From: Emcibacteraceae bacterium
Lineage (GTDB): Bacteria; Pseudomonadota; Alphaproteobacteria; Sphingomonadales; Emcibacteraceae
Direction: 5' to 3'
Length of the DNA: 64,000 bases
Assembly (NCBI GenBank): GCA_041396985.1
Contig: JAWKXO010000005.1
Coordinates: 248,001 to 312,000, forward strand
The notes beneath the pieces were generated by a model that made no database searches, was not told where the DNA came from, and saw only the letters and a list, made by a program, of their open reading frames with translations. Position 1 is the first letter of the stretch, and each line of letters begins with the position of its first letter. This document shows positions 8,311 to 15,688 of this stretch, one piece after another. Both the position numbers and the translations under genes were made by a program.

Positions 8311-9321
8311 CTATTCCTGGCCAACCGCCGCACGGATCGCTTTGTTGGCTTCCTCATCAAGAAACTGATCAATTTCAATATAATAATTATCAGGATCATA
8401 ACCGATCACAATATCAATCAGCACATTGCCGTCATCGTCAGCTTCATGAAAAAGATCTTTTGTGCGAAGCTTGAAGGTCGGTTCATTTTTAAGATGATCA
8501 TACCAAGCTTTCGCGCTTGAGGTCAGGAACCCGACATTGACCGCTTTTTCGTGGGTCGCATTATGAATGCCGCGCCCGTCCAGCACCAGACCGATATATC
8601 CGGTTCTGGAAGACGTATAAATATCTGAAAAAGGCTGCTCTACAATTTTTTCAAGTCCCATGACATCATGATAAAAATCAGCGGCTTCTTTCGCATCCTT
8701 ATGGTAAAGCCAGTAAATGCTTCCTTTAAAGCCCAGATCCATCGGCCGCGAGCTTTGCGCATAAGGATCAGCATAAATATTTTCTGACGTCTCAAGCAGC
8801 GGCATAAATTTTACATTTTCCTCGTGCGGGGCAAAATGTTCAAATTCAAGAATATATCCGCCGGGGTCCGTCACCAGAAAGCCATTATGGGGACTATCCC
8901 CAAGGGGCTTTGGCGGGCTTTTGATATTTAATTTCCTGGACTGTGCATATTGATACCAGCCGTCAATCTGGTCCGTCAGCAGCGCAATGGCAATGGTTTT
9001 TGGCTCATCCGCCGAATGCATTCCCCGGCCTGATCCGTCATCATTAACCAGTGTTATAAAGGTGGTCGGGCTGGTCTGGTAAATGATGGCAAATCCGGGA
9101 AATTCAAAGACATTTTTTAGCCCCAGAATTTTACCGTAAAATTTCACGGCATCATCATAATTCTTATAATATAGAAAGGCATTATTGCCGATAATGTCTC
9201 TGGTCGCCTCTCTTACGTCGTCCATCGTTACGGACATGTCACCGGATGTATCACTATCCGAACATCCCGTTATAATGACACAGGACAGAATGATCAGCAT
9301 TCGCCTGAATAATGTTCCCAT
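8311..9321 (-). CDS. Lipoprotein with two VOC (glyoxalase-fold) domains
   Basis: 336 aa. Residues 1-21 are a lipoprotein signal with lipobox ITGC (Cys 20), so the protein should be lipid-anchored in the envelope. Two vicinal-oxygen-chelate modules follow, at about residues 47-165 (NAFLYYKNYDDAVKFYGKILGL, then DPGGYILEFEHF) and about 200-325 (GSIYWLYHKDAKEAADFYHDVMGL, then YDPDNYYIEIDQF). The family includes glyoxalases, dioxygenases and resistance proteins. Most members are cytosolic, so envelope anchoring is unusual. Single-gene unit, divergent from the ureohydrolase-like gene. The substrate cannot be inferred. Confidence 0.8.
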   Translation of the reverse strand: MGTLFRRMLIILSCVIITGCSDSDTSGDMSVTMDDVREATRDIIGNNAFLYYKNYDDAVKFYGKILGLKNVFEFPGFAIIYQTSPTTFITLVNDDGSGRGMHSADEPKTIAIALLTDQIDGWYQYAQSRKLNIKSPPKPLGDSPHNGFLVTDPGGYILEFEHFAPHEENVKFMPLLETSENIYADPYAQSSRPMDLGFKGSIYWLYHKDAKEAADFYHDVMGLEKIVEQPFSDIYTSSRTGYIGLVLDGRGIHNATHEKAVNVGFLTSSAKAWYDHLKNEPTFKLRTKDLFHEADDDGNVLIDIVIGYDPDNYYIEIDQFLDEEANKAIRAAVGQE

Positions 9322-9496
9322 GCTTTTCTCCCATTTTTATATACCCCCTAATTTTAATCATTGCCGCCAGTAATAGCAATTATTTCGTTATTATCACCAG
9401 AATGACCGAAATGATCAAGTCCTGCTGATTGACTTATCCTTTGTTAATATAGTAGCTTTTCAAAATCGCAAAATTAAATCCGAAAAGGAACTTTTC

Positions 9497-10516
9497 ATGA
9501 AATCAGGGTCCCTGAAATACGCTATTTTCATTGCCCTTTTTCACGCTGTCTCGTTTGCGCAGCTGGTTAAAAAGGATAACACAACAAGCCATAATTATTT
9601 TAACGACGACGGCACCATGCGCATCGCCATTGCCAAACAGGTGCAAATGCCCTCTTCCGGCGGCAAGCTTGCGGCGGACGGTCCACATATTATGGCCAAT
9701 GGCGGCATACAGGATATGCTGCGTGATTTGGGCGCGACGGTGCGCGTCTCCAACGCTGAACTCTCGGAGCGCGAAAAAACAGAATATGGCAGCTGGCGCA
9801 AAATGGGCTATGCCAATGGCCGCCTAGCCGACAATGTCATGCAAAATGAAGCGGACGGCTATTTTACCATTGGTTTTCTTGCCACCTGTCCGTCATCACT
9901 TGGTATGCTGGCCGGGCTTCAGCAGTCCTTAACCTCCACTGATACGTCATCGGTCAGTATTCTCTGGCTTGATGCCCATGCCGATTATAACACACCGGAA
10001 ACCACCCGGTCCGGGTCCATGGGCGGTATGCCGTTGGCAATTGCCAATGGCTTAGCCCTTCAACAGGTGCGTCGCGATTCAAAACTGGAGCCGCCACTAC
10101 CATCAAGTCATATTGTCACTGCCGGACTTCGGGATGTTGACCCGATGGAGCAACATATGCTTGATGTTGCACGCATTCAGAATATCACGGTCGATGATAT
10201 CCGCAATCTGAGCAAAAATGTCTATGACCAGATGGAAGCGCTTAGCAAGGTTTCCGACAAAATCTATGTCCATATTGATCTTGATATCCTTGATGCGTCT
10301 GAAGTGCCGTTTCATAATTATCCGACCGAAAACGGTCCAACCAGTTATGAGCTGGCCAAATTATTCAAGGAAATATTCAAAAAATATCCCAAAACCGCCG
10401 CCATTGGGTTTGCCTCCATTCCTGCGGAAGATCCGGAACAGGTGACACTGAAAGCGGTAAACCGCATGGTTGTCGGCGCGATTGAAGGCATCAAAGAACG
10501 CGAAGGGGAAATGTAA
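9497..10516 (+). CDS. Exported arginase/agmatinase-fold protein with altered metal site
   Basis: 339 aa. A signal peptide covers about residues 1-22. The core is a ureohydrolase fold: DAHADYNTPET (D159, H161, D163) and HIDLDILD (D261, D263) give five of the six usual manganese ligands. The first ligand, normally His in GGDHS, is replaced by C131 in LATCPSS. The His of the SGxxHGxP loop is replaced by Gly (SGSMGGMP, G176). Classical ureohydrolases hydrolyse guanidinium groups to urea. These changes suggest a different chemistry or metal, or loss of activity. It lies 2 nt upstream of a tautomerase gene, so the two form an operon. The fold is secure, the substrate unknown, and the residue matching is by eye. 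Confidence 0.8.
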   Translation: MKSGSLKYAIFIALFHAVSFAQLVKKDNTTSHNYFNDDGTMRIAIAKQVQMPSSGGKLAADGPHIMANGGIQDMLRDLGATVRVSNAELSEREKTEYGSWRKMGYANGRLADNVMQNEADGYFTIGFLATCPSSLGMLAGLQQSLTSTDTSSVSILWLDAHADYNTPETTRSGSMGGMPLAIANGLALQQVRRDSKLEPPLPSSHIVTAGLRDVDPMEQHMLDVARIQNITVDDIRNLSKNVYDQMEALSKVSDKIYVHIDLDILDASEVPFHNYPTENGPTSYELAKLFKEIFKKYPKTAAIGFASIPAEDPEQVTLKAVNRMVVGAIEGIKEREGEM

Positions 10517-10518
10517 CC

Positions 10519-10866
10519 ATGCCCCATTGTGTCATTGAATATACCCGCGATATTGAAAAAAAAGTTGATATGTCTGCTCTGCTAGATGTCGCCTTTGAGG
10601 CGGTTTTGTCTTCCGGTCATTTTGACCGTGCCTCGATCAAGGCGCGCGCCATAGCGTTTGATATTTATAAATCCGGTCAAAGCCGAGATGATTATATTCA
10701 TGTTAAGCTGCGGATATTGTCCGGGCGGACGGCGGAAGAAAAAAATTTCTTAAGCGATCATTTAGTCGCCGCCCTTGGCCCCCATATTGGCAACACCAAA
10801 AGTCTGACGGTGGAAATTATTGACATGGATCGGGGCAGTTACGGCAAGCTGATTGCCGCCGATTAA
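10519..10866 (+). CDS. 5-carboxymethyl-2-hydroxymuconate isomerase-like tautomerase
   Basis: 115 aa beginning Met-Pro, so that Pro becomes the N-terminal catalytic base after Met removal, as in the 4-oxalocrotonate tautomerase superfamily. The opening PHCVIEYTRDIE and the length match the HpcD/CHMI family, which acts in homoprotocatechuate breakdown. No other genes of that pathway are present. The neighbour is an exported ureohydrolase-like protein, 2 nt upstream. The role may therefore be a different keto-enol tautomerisation. It is cytosolic, with no signal peptide. The 3' end faces acr3, 4 nt away. Confidence 0.85.
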   Translation: MPHCVIEYTRDIEKKVDMSALLDVAFEAVLSSGHFDRASIKARAIAFDIYKSGQSRDDYIHVKLRILSGRTAEEKNFLSDHLVAALGPHIGNTKSLTVEIIDMDRGSYGKLIAAD

Positions 10867-10870
10867 AAAA

Positions 10871-11911
10871 TCAGGCGAATTTATTCCTTGTCCGGTTGGC
10901 GATAGAGACCAGTGACAACATCACCGGCACTTCAACCAGAACGCCAACCACAGTGGCAAGGGCAGCGCCCGAGTCCAGCCCGAACAGGCTGATCGCCACG
11001 GCAACCGCCAATTCAAAAAAATTGGACGTGCCGATCATTGCCGCCGGGGCCGCCACATTATGGGGAATTTTCCAGAAATAGGCCCAGCCATAGGCAATGG
11101 CAAATATCCCGTAAGTCTGTAAGATGAGCGGTATAGCAATCAGCAGTATAATCAGCGGCTTTGCCAGGATCGTCTCAGCCTGTAAACCAAATAGAATTAC
11201 TACTGTTGCCAGCAACCCGATCATTGACCAGGGTTCAAGCGACTTGGTAAACCTGTTTAATGCCCTTAAATCATTTTTTCTGACCAACATGCGGCGGGTA
11301 AGCGCTCCCGCTGCCAGCGGAATAACCACATAAAGCATAACAGACAGAAATAATGTCTGCCACGGCACGATAATATCGGTCATATCCAGCAGAAAGGCCG
11401 CAATCGGCGCAAATGCAACAATCATGATCAGGTCATTGATTGACACCTGCACCAGGGTATAACCGGCATCACCGCGGGTCAACTGGCTCCAGACAAACAC
11501 CATCGCTGTGCATGGCGCCACGCCAAGCAGGATCATTCCGGCGATATACTCTTTCGCGTCATTCGCATCCACCAGCCCGGTATAAATATATTTAAAAAAC
11601 AAAACCCCGATCGCTGCCATGGAAAAAGGCTTAATCAGCCAGTTGATCACCAGAGTTATGAAAAGCCCGCGTGGTCGGCTGCCAAGATCTTTAAGACTGG
11701 TAAAATCAATCTGCGCCATCATCGGGTAGATCATGACCCAGATCAGGACCGCGACCACCAGATTGACATTGGCATAGTCAAGACCCGCAATCAGTGAAAA
11801 CAGTCCCGGTATAAAATTACCAAGTAAAATACCACCCAATATCGAAAGCCCGACCCAGAGGCTTAAATACCGGCCAAAAGCCCCGAGCGGTGATTTTTCT
11901 TGCTCAGTCAT
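10871..11911 (-). CDS. acr3: ACR3-family arsenite efflux permease
   Basis: 346 aa with about ten transmembrane segments. It exports arsenite across the inner membrane using the proton gradient. Family markers are LLGVAPCTAMVFVWSQLTRGD, holding the essential cysteine (C134), and GTSNFFELAVAVAISLFG, holding the conserved glutamate (E300). It begins 12 nt after the arsR stop, with GGGAC as ribosome site, so the pair forms an arsR-acr3 operon. No arsC or arsH is nearby, so arsenate reduction must be encoded elsewhere. The call is secure. Confidence 0.95.
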   Translation of the reverse strand: MTEQEKSPLGAFGRYLSLWVGLSILGGILLGNFIPGLFSLIAGLDYANVNLVVAVLIWVMIYPMMAQIDFTSLKDLGSRPRGLFITLVINWLIKPFSMAAIGVLFFKYIYTGLVDANDAKEYIAGMILLGVAPCTAMVFVWSQLTRGDAGYTLVQVSINDLIMIVAFAPIAAFLLDMTDIIVPWQTLFLSVMLYVVIPLAAGALTRRMLVRKNDLRALNRFTKSLEPWSMIGLLATVVILFGLQAETILAKPLIILLIAIPLILQTYGIFAIAYGWAYFWKIPHNVAAPAAMIGTSNFFELAVAVAISLFGLDSGAALATVVGVLVEVPVMLSLVSIANRTRNKFA

Positions 11912-11923
11912 TTAAAAGTCCCG

Positions 11924-12259
11924 TTAGCAGTGTTTTTTATTTTTCAGTCGTGATGGGGTCAGGCAATCCGCATCGGCAGAAATGCAGCAGTTTTCAGCCA
12001 TGAAATCCATCAGATCCTCTATCTGCTCCAACGCTGCAAAATAAATGATGCTGCGCCCTTCCCGCTTTGAGGTGACAAGTCCGGCATGGCTTAAATGGGA
12101 AAGATGAAAAGAAAGCGTATTTTGTGGCACACCGAGCTTATCACTAAGCACCGTTGCCGCACAGCCACTAGCACCATACTCAACCAACAACCGAAAGGTC
12201 CGAAGCCTAGTTTCCTGTGAAAGCGATTGAAACGCTGAAAGGGCATTTTTTATATCCAT
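11924..12259 (-). CDS. arsR: ArsR-type arsenic-responsive repressor
   Basis: 111 aa winged-helix protein of the ArsR/SmtB family, with recognition helices at about residues 36-62 (LSDKLGVPQNTLSFHLSHLSHAGLV). The arsenite site is probably the C-terminal cysteine group C91, C92 and C99. This resembles the Acidithiobacillus-type ArsR rather than the CxC site in the DNA-binding helix of the E. coli plasmid R773 type. It heads the operon with acr3. The ATG lies only about 1-2 nt from the predicted transcription start and has no ribosome site, so the message may be leaderless. Operator-like palindromes cover the promoter and the start codon. Confidence 0.92.
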   Translation of the reverse strand: MDIKNALSAFQSLSQETRLRTFRLLVEYGASGCAATVLSDKLGVPQNTLSFHLSHLSHAGLVTSKREGRSIIYFAALEQIEDLMDFMAENCCISADADCLTPSRLKNKKHC

Positions 12260-12295
12260 ATATCGAGAATTATGGATATATTATCCAAATGTCAA
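12251..12295 (-). promoter_or_regulatory. arsR promoter with overlapping ArsR operator candidates
   Basis: On the minus strand a consensus TTGACA (12290-12295) and TAATTC (12267-12272) are 17 nt apart. The spacer is filled by the palindrome TGGATA-TAT-TATCCA (12273-12287). A second perfect inverted repeat, TATATCCATA (12251-12260) and TATGGATATA (12271-12280), includes the arsR start codon. Repressor binding here would block RNA polymerase directly. The layout is seen in the sequence. Binding by ArsR is inferred. Confidence 0.75.
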
Positions 12296-12326
12296 GCCTA
12301 TTCTGAAAAATGCGTCATTCAAGAAT

Positions 12327-13019
12327 TTATTCTATGGCCTTTTCAACCGCTTTTTTGGAATGGATTGATGTGGTATCAAGCACAGTCACATCCGTATCCA
12401 CCTGTTTGACCAGCATGCCGATTTCGGTGCAGCCTAGGATAACGGCCTCCGCGCCATCGTCAGACAGTTTCTTGATGATACGGTGATATTCCGCCTTTGA
12501 TGTATCCTTGATGACGCCCAGAACCAGTTCATGATAAATAACATCATGGATTATTTTACGGTCTTTTTCATCAGGAGTAATAACATTGATGGAATGCTTA
12601 TCTGTTAGACGTCCCTTGTAAAAATCACGCTCCATGGTAAATGCGGTGCCAATCAGACCGACTGTTTTAAGCCCCATTTCCTTAATCACTTCTGCTGTTG
12701 CATCGGCAATATGGAGTATCGGAATACCGATATTCTTTTCAATCTGCGGCGCAACTTCATGCATAGTATTGGTGCAGATCAGCATAAAATCGGCCCCTGC
12801 CGCTTCAATTCCCTTTGCCGCCTTGATCAGAATTTCAGCCGTCCCGTCCCAGTCACCGGCATGCTGAAGTTTCTCAATCGGCTCGAAATCAACACTGACC
12901 ATAGCAATCTGTGCACTATGAAGCCCGCCGAGTGATTTTTTGATGCCTTCATTTATGTCCCGGTAATAAAGCGCGCTGCTTTCCCAGCTCATACCGCCGA
13001 GCAGTCCAATGGTTTTCAT
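12327..13019 (-). CDS. Aspartate/glutamate racemase family protein (copy 1)
   Basis: 230 aa. Start MKTIGLLGGMSWESS, cysteines C82 (ICTNTMH) and C197 (LGCTEIGML), and the usual length place it in the PLP-independent Asp/Glu racemase family (YgeA/RacX-like). The paired cysteines act as acid/base for alpha-proton exchange on either face of the substrate. It is the last gene of a three-gene unit and starts 9 nt after the stop of its paralogue at 13029. Both cysteines are present, so it should be active. The amino acid used cannot be told from the sequence. Confidence 0.9.
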   Translation of the reverse strand: MKTIGLLGGMSWESSALYYRDINEGIKKSLGGLHSAQIAMVSVDFEPIEKLQHAGDWDGTAEILIKAAKGIEAAGADFMLICTNTMHEVAPQIEKNIGIPILHIADATAEVIKEMGLKTVGLIGTAFTMERDFYKGRLTDKHSINVITPDEKDRKIIHDVIYHELVLGVIKDTSKAEYHRIIKKLSDDGAEAVILGCTEIGMLVKQVDTDVTVLDTTSIHSKKAVEKAIE

Positions 13020-13028
13020 AATCTTTCC

Positions 13029-13718
13029 TTATTCTATCGCCATTTTCACGGCGGCTTCCGAATGAATAAGCGCCGTGTCATAAAGCGGTACGACCGCTTC
13101 ACCGTCCTTGATTAATATGCCGATTTCGGTGCAGCCAAGGATAACAGCCTCTGCACCGCGTTTTGCCATATTCTTTATGATCCGCTGATAATCCGCTTTT
13201 GACTTTTCATTTGTTTCCCCCATGCAGATTTCATCAATGATTGCATGAACCCGCTGGCGTTCGGCTTTGGGGGGAACTATAACCTCAAGTCCAAATTTAT
13301 CCTTTAGCCGTCCTTTATAATAATCCTGTTCCATAGTGAATATGGTGCCCAGAAGCCCGACTTTTTTAATGCCGTCCCGGATCAGCGCGTCAGCCGTGGC
13401 ATCAGCAATATGCAGCACCGGAATATCAATATTTTCGCGAATGACCATTTCATTACGGTGCATGGTATTGGAACAGATAAGCAAGAAATCTGCCCCCGCA
13501 TCTTCAACTACCCGGGCCCCTTCAACGAGTACACGTTGAATATCGGCCCAGTTTTCCTTTTTCATCATTTCCTCAAGTCCAGAAAATTCAAGACTGTTTA
13601 AAATGATTTTTGCGCTGTGATAACCGCCAAGCGCCTTGCCAACCAATCTGTTGATTTCCCGGTAATAAACAACGGTACTTTCCCAGCTTAATCCCCCCAG
13701 CAATCCAATTGTTTTCAT
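13029..13718 (-). CDS. Aspartate/glutamate racemase family protein (copy 2)
   Basis: 229 aa, clearly paralogous to the downstream gene over its full length (MKTIGLLGGLSWEST, ICSNTMH with C82, LGCTEIGIL with C196, IPVLHIADATAD). Both catalytic cysteines are kept. The two proteins differ enough that they probably act on different amino acids. It starts 5 nt after the DinB-like gene and is followed after 9 nt by copy 1, so all three are co-transcribed. Cytosolic. D-amino acids made here could feed the cell wall or be signals, which is speculation. Confidence 0.9.
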   Translation of the reverse strand: MKTIGLLGGLSWESTVVYYREINRLVGKALGGYHSAKIILNSLEFSGLEEMMKKENWADIQRVLVEGARVVEDAGADFLLICSNTMHRNEMVIRENIDIPVLHIADATADALIRDGIKKVGLLGTIFTMEQDYYKGRLKDKFGLEVIVPPKAERQRVHAIIDEICMGETNEKSKADYQRIIKNMAKRGAEAVILGCTEIGILIKDGEAVVPLYDTALIHSEAAVKMAIE

Positions 13719-13723
13719 ATAGT

Positions 13724-14257
13724 TTATGCCATTTCGCTTGTCGGGAAGTTGAAAAATGCTGTCGGGTTCATATTGCCTTGCCGCATATAGGTATCAATAT
13801 TACCTAAATGATAGGCATAATGCGCATAAAGCGCCCATAAAAAGCCCATAACGCTATATTCGCCGCCCTGAAAATAAACGGTTTTTGAAAGCCGTTCCGG
13901 TGAAATATTCTTCAATTTTTCCATCGCATTTTCATGAAGCTCGCGGCCAAGGGCGATAAAGTCACCATCATAAACCTTACTGGTCAGTTCCTTATTGATC
14001 GGAAGCGGGATTTCGCCGCCATCCTGAATTTCCAATAACGAATTGATAAAGCCATCCTCAGACGTTGTCAGGTGCACATAAAGCCCTTTAATCGTGATAT
14101 TTTCGAGCCTGTCACCAAAACTCACCCCCGGCCCTTCAACCGGGATCCACTCATATTTATCTTCCGGTGTTTTATGAATATAGGTTTCGACAAATTCAAA
14201 CAGACGATCAAACATGATCAAAAACCGTTCAAATTCGGACATGGGCATGATGGCCAT
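13724..14257 (-). CDS. DinB-fold (four-helix metal) protein
   Basis: 177 aa. The histidine pattern fits the DinB/YfiT superfamily: H62 in LYVHLTTSE, and H146 and H150 in YAHYAYHLGNID. These proteins are four-helix bundles that hold a divalent metal, and many are thiol-dependent transferases. A GGAGA ribosome site precedes the ATG by about 6 nt. It is the first gene of the unit with the two racemases, and it follows the exported amidohydrolase gene after a 68-nt gap. The substrate is unknown. The superfamily call rests on motifs only. Confidence 0.75.
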   Translation of the reverse strand: MAIMPMSEFERFLIMFDRLFEFVETYIHKTPEDKYEWIPVEGPGVSFGDRLENITIKGLYVHLTTSEDGFINSLLEIQDGGEIPLPINKELTSKVYDGDFIALGRELHENAMEKLKNISPERLSKTVYFQGGEYSVMGFLWALYAHYAYHLGNIDTYMRQGNMNPTAFFNFPTSEMA

Positions 14258-14325
14258 TTTATTTCTCCTGCAACTTGTCTATTCATTCTGGCACACTATT
14301 TCACAAAAATTCATATATGCAAGAC

Positions 14326-15579
14326 TTAATCTTTCGTACTTTTATAAATCCGCCCCTCTTTCATCACAAATATCACATTTTCAATGTCTTTAATCTGCTC
14401 AAGCGGGTTTCCGGTTACGGCAATAATGTCGGCTATTTTACCCTTTTCAATGGTGCCGAGCCTGTCTGACATATCAATCAGTTCAGCGCTATTGATGGTT
14501 CCCGCCTTCAAGGCATCTGCATTTGTCATACCCAACTCGACAAAGCGTTCCACTTCGCGGTAATTTTTCCCGTGCGGGACAACCCCCGCATCTGTCCCGG
14601 TGGCTATTTTAACCCCATTTTTATAGGCTTTAAAAATATTGCCCGGGTTATTATCCAGAAACGCCTGGTCATGGGCCAGCATTTCCGGCGGGTTTTCCCC
14701 CTTTGCCACCACATCTTCCAGCAGGTCCATAACCGATACCGTCGGCACATAATAAACCCCGTCACGAACCATGATTTTCATGGCTTCGTCATTGATGTAA
14801 GAGCCGTGCTCAATTGATGATACACCGAATTTTAATACCTGAAGCGCACTGTCACGCGGATGGGTATGGGCCGCGACCTTGATTTTATATTTTTTGGCAA
14901 CATCCATGATCGCGCCGATTTCATCATCAAAAAAAACAGCCGGGCCATCTTTATTGGAACATAATAGCCCGCCACTGCACGACGCATATATTTTAATCCA
15001 GTCGGCCCCATGGCTGATCATATCGCGGGTGGTCTTGCGACAGCTTTCAACGCCGTTACATTCTTTCCCGTCCGCCCTTCCGCCAACGCCGATAATCTGC
15101 CCGGCGGCAAGAATGCGTGGGCCGATAATTTCCCCGCTGTTGATATCTTTCCTCAGCTTGAAAATGGTATCATCCGTCGCGCCAAGATCACGGACCGTGG
15201 TAAAACCGATCATAAGTGTTTTATAGGCATTCTTGACCCCGGCCAGCGCCACATCGCCTGAATCCTTGCCCGGGCCACCCGCCATTGCCAGATGCACATG
15301 CATATCCATCAATCCCGCCATGACGAATTTGTCTTTTAGATCAACAATTTTAACTTCTGCTTCCTCATAAGCTGATCGGTAGGACGGCAGCACATCAACA
15401 ATTTTGCCGTCTTCAATGATGATGGACTGTTCTTTAAGCGGCTTTTCCCCGGCCACCGCCATCAGGGTCCCCGCCTGAATGATGGTGATTTTCCTTACTT
15501 CCTGCTTTTCCTTATCCTGCGCCAGACCGGATGAAATTGTCCCTATAAAAAACAGACTGATGATGATAATTTTACGCAA
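14326..15579 (-). CDS. Exported metal-dependent amidohydrolase (imidazolonepropionase/prolidase-like)
   Basis: 417 aa with a signal peptide (about residues 1-21, ending SGLAQ). The amidohydrolase metal set is complete: HVH (H94, H96), the lysine of DWIKIYAS (K196) that is usually carbamylated, H238/H240 (AAHTHP), H258 (IEHGS) and D330 (TGTDAG). This pattern matches the Xaa-Pro/Xaa-Arg dipeptidase-like branch, which cleaves dipeptides or N-acyl amino acids. Periplasmic location is expected. It faces away from the exported M20 peptidase at 15689. Both may serve breakdown of peptides or amides outside the cytoplasm. The exact substrate is not known. Confidence 0.88.
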   Translation of the reverse strand: MRKIIIISLFFIGTISSGLAQDKEKQEVRKITIIQAGTLMAVAGEKPLKEQSIIIEDGKIVDVLPSYRSAYEEAEVKIVDLKDKFVMAGLMDMHVHLAMAGGPGKDSGDVALAGVKNAYKTLMIGFTTVRDLGATDDTIFKLRKDINSGEIIGPRILAAGQIIGVGGRADGKECNGVESCRKTTRDMISHGADWIKIYASCSGGLLCSNKDGPAVFFDDEIGAIMDVAKKYKIKVAAHTHPRDSALQVLKFGVSSIEHGSYINDEAMKIMVRDGVYYVPTVSVMDLLEDVVAKGENPPEMLAHDQAFLDNNPGNIFKAYKNGVKIATGTDAGVVPHGKNYREVERFVELGMTNADALKAGTINSAELIDMSDRLGTIEKGKIADIIAVTGNPLEQIKDIENVIFVMKEGRIYKSTKD

Positions 15580-15688
15580 ATATGCCTCCCTCTTTTTCCC
15601 ATTTATGATAATTAATCATCCTCCTCCACTTGTCAAACAACACATAGTGTGACTAAGATATTTATAGAAACAGGATAGAGGGGAAAAA

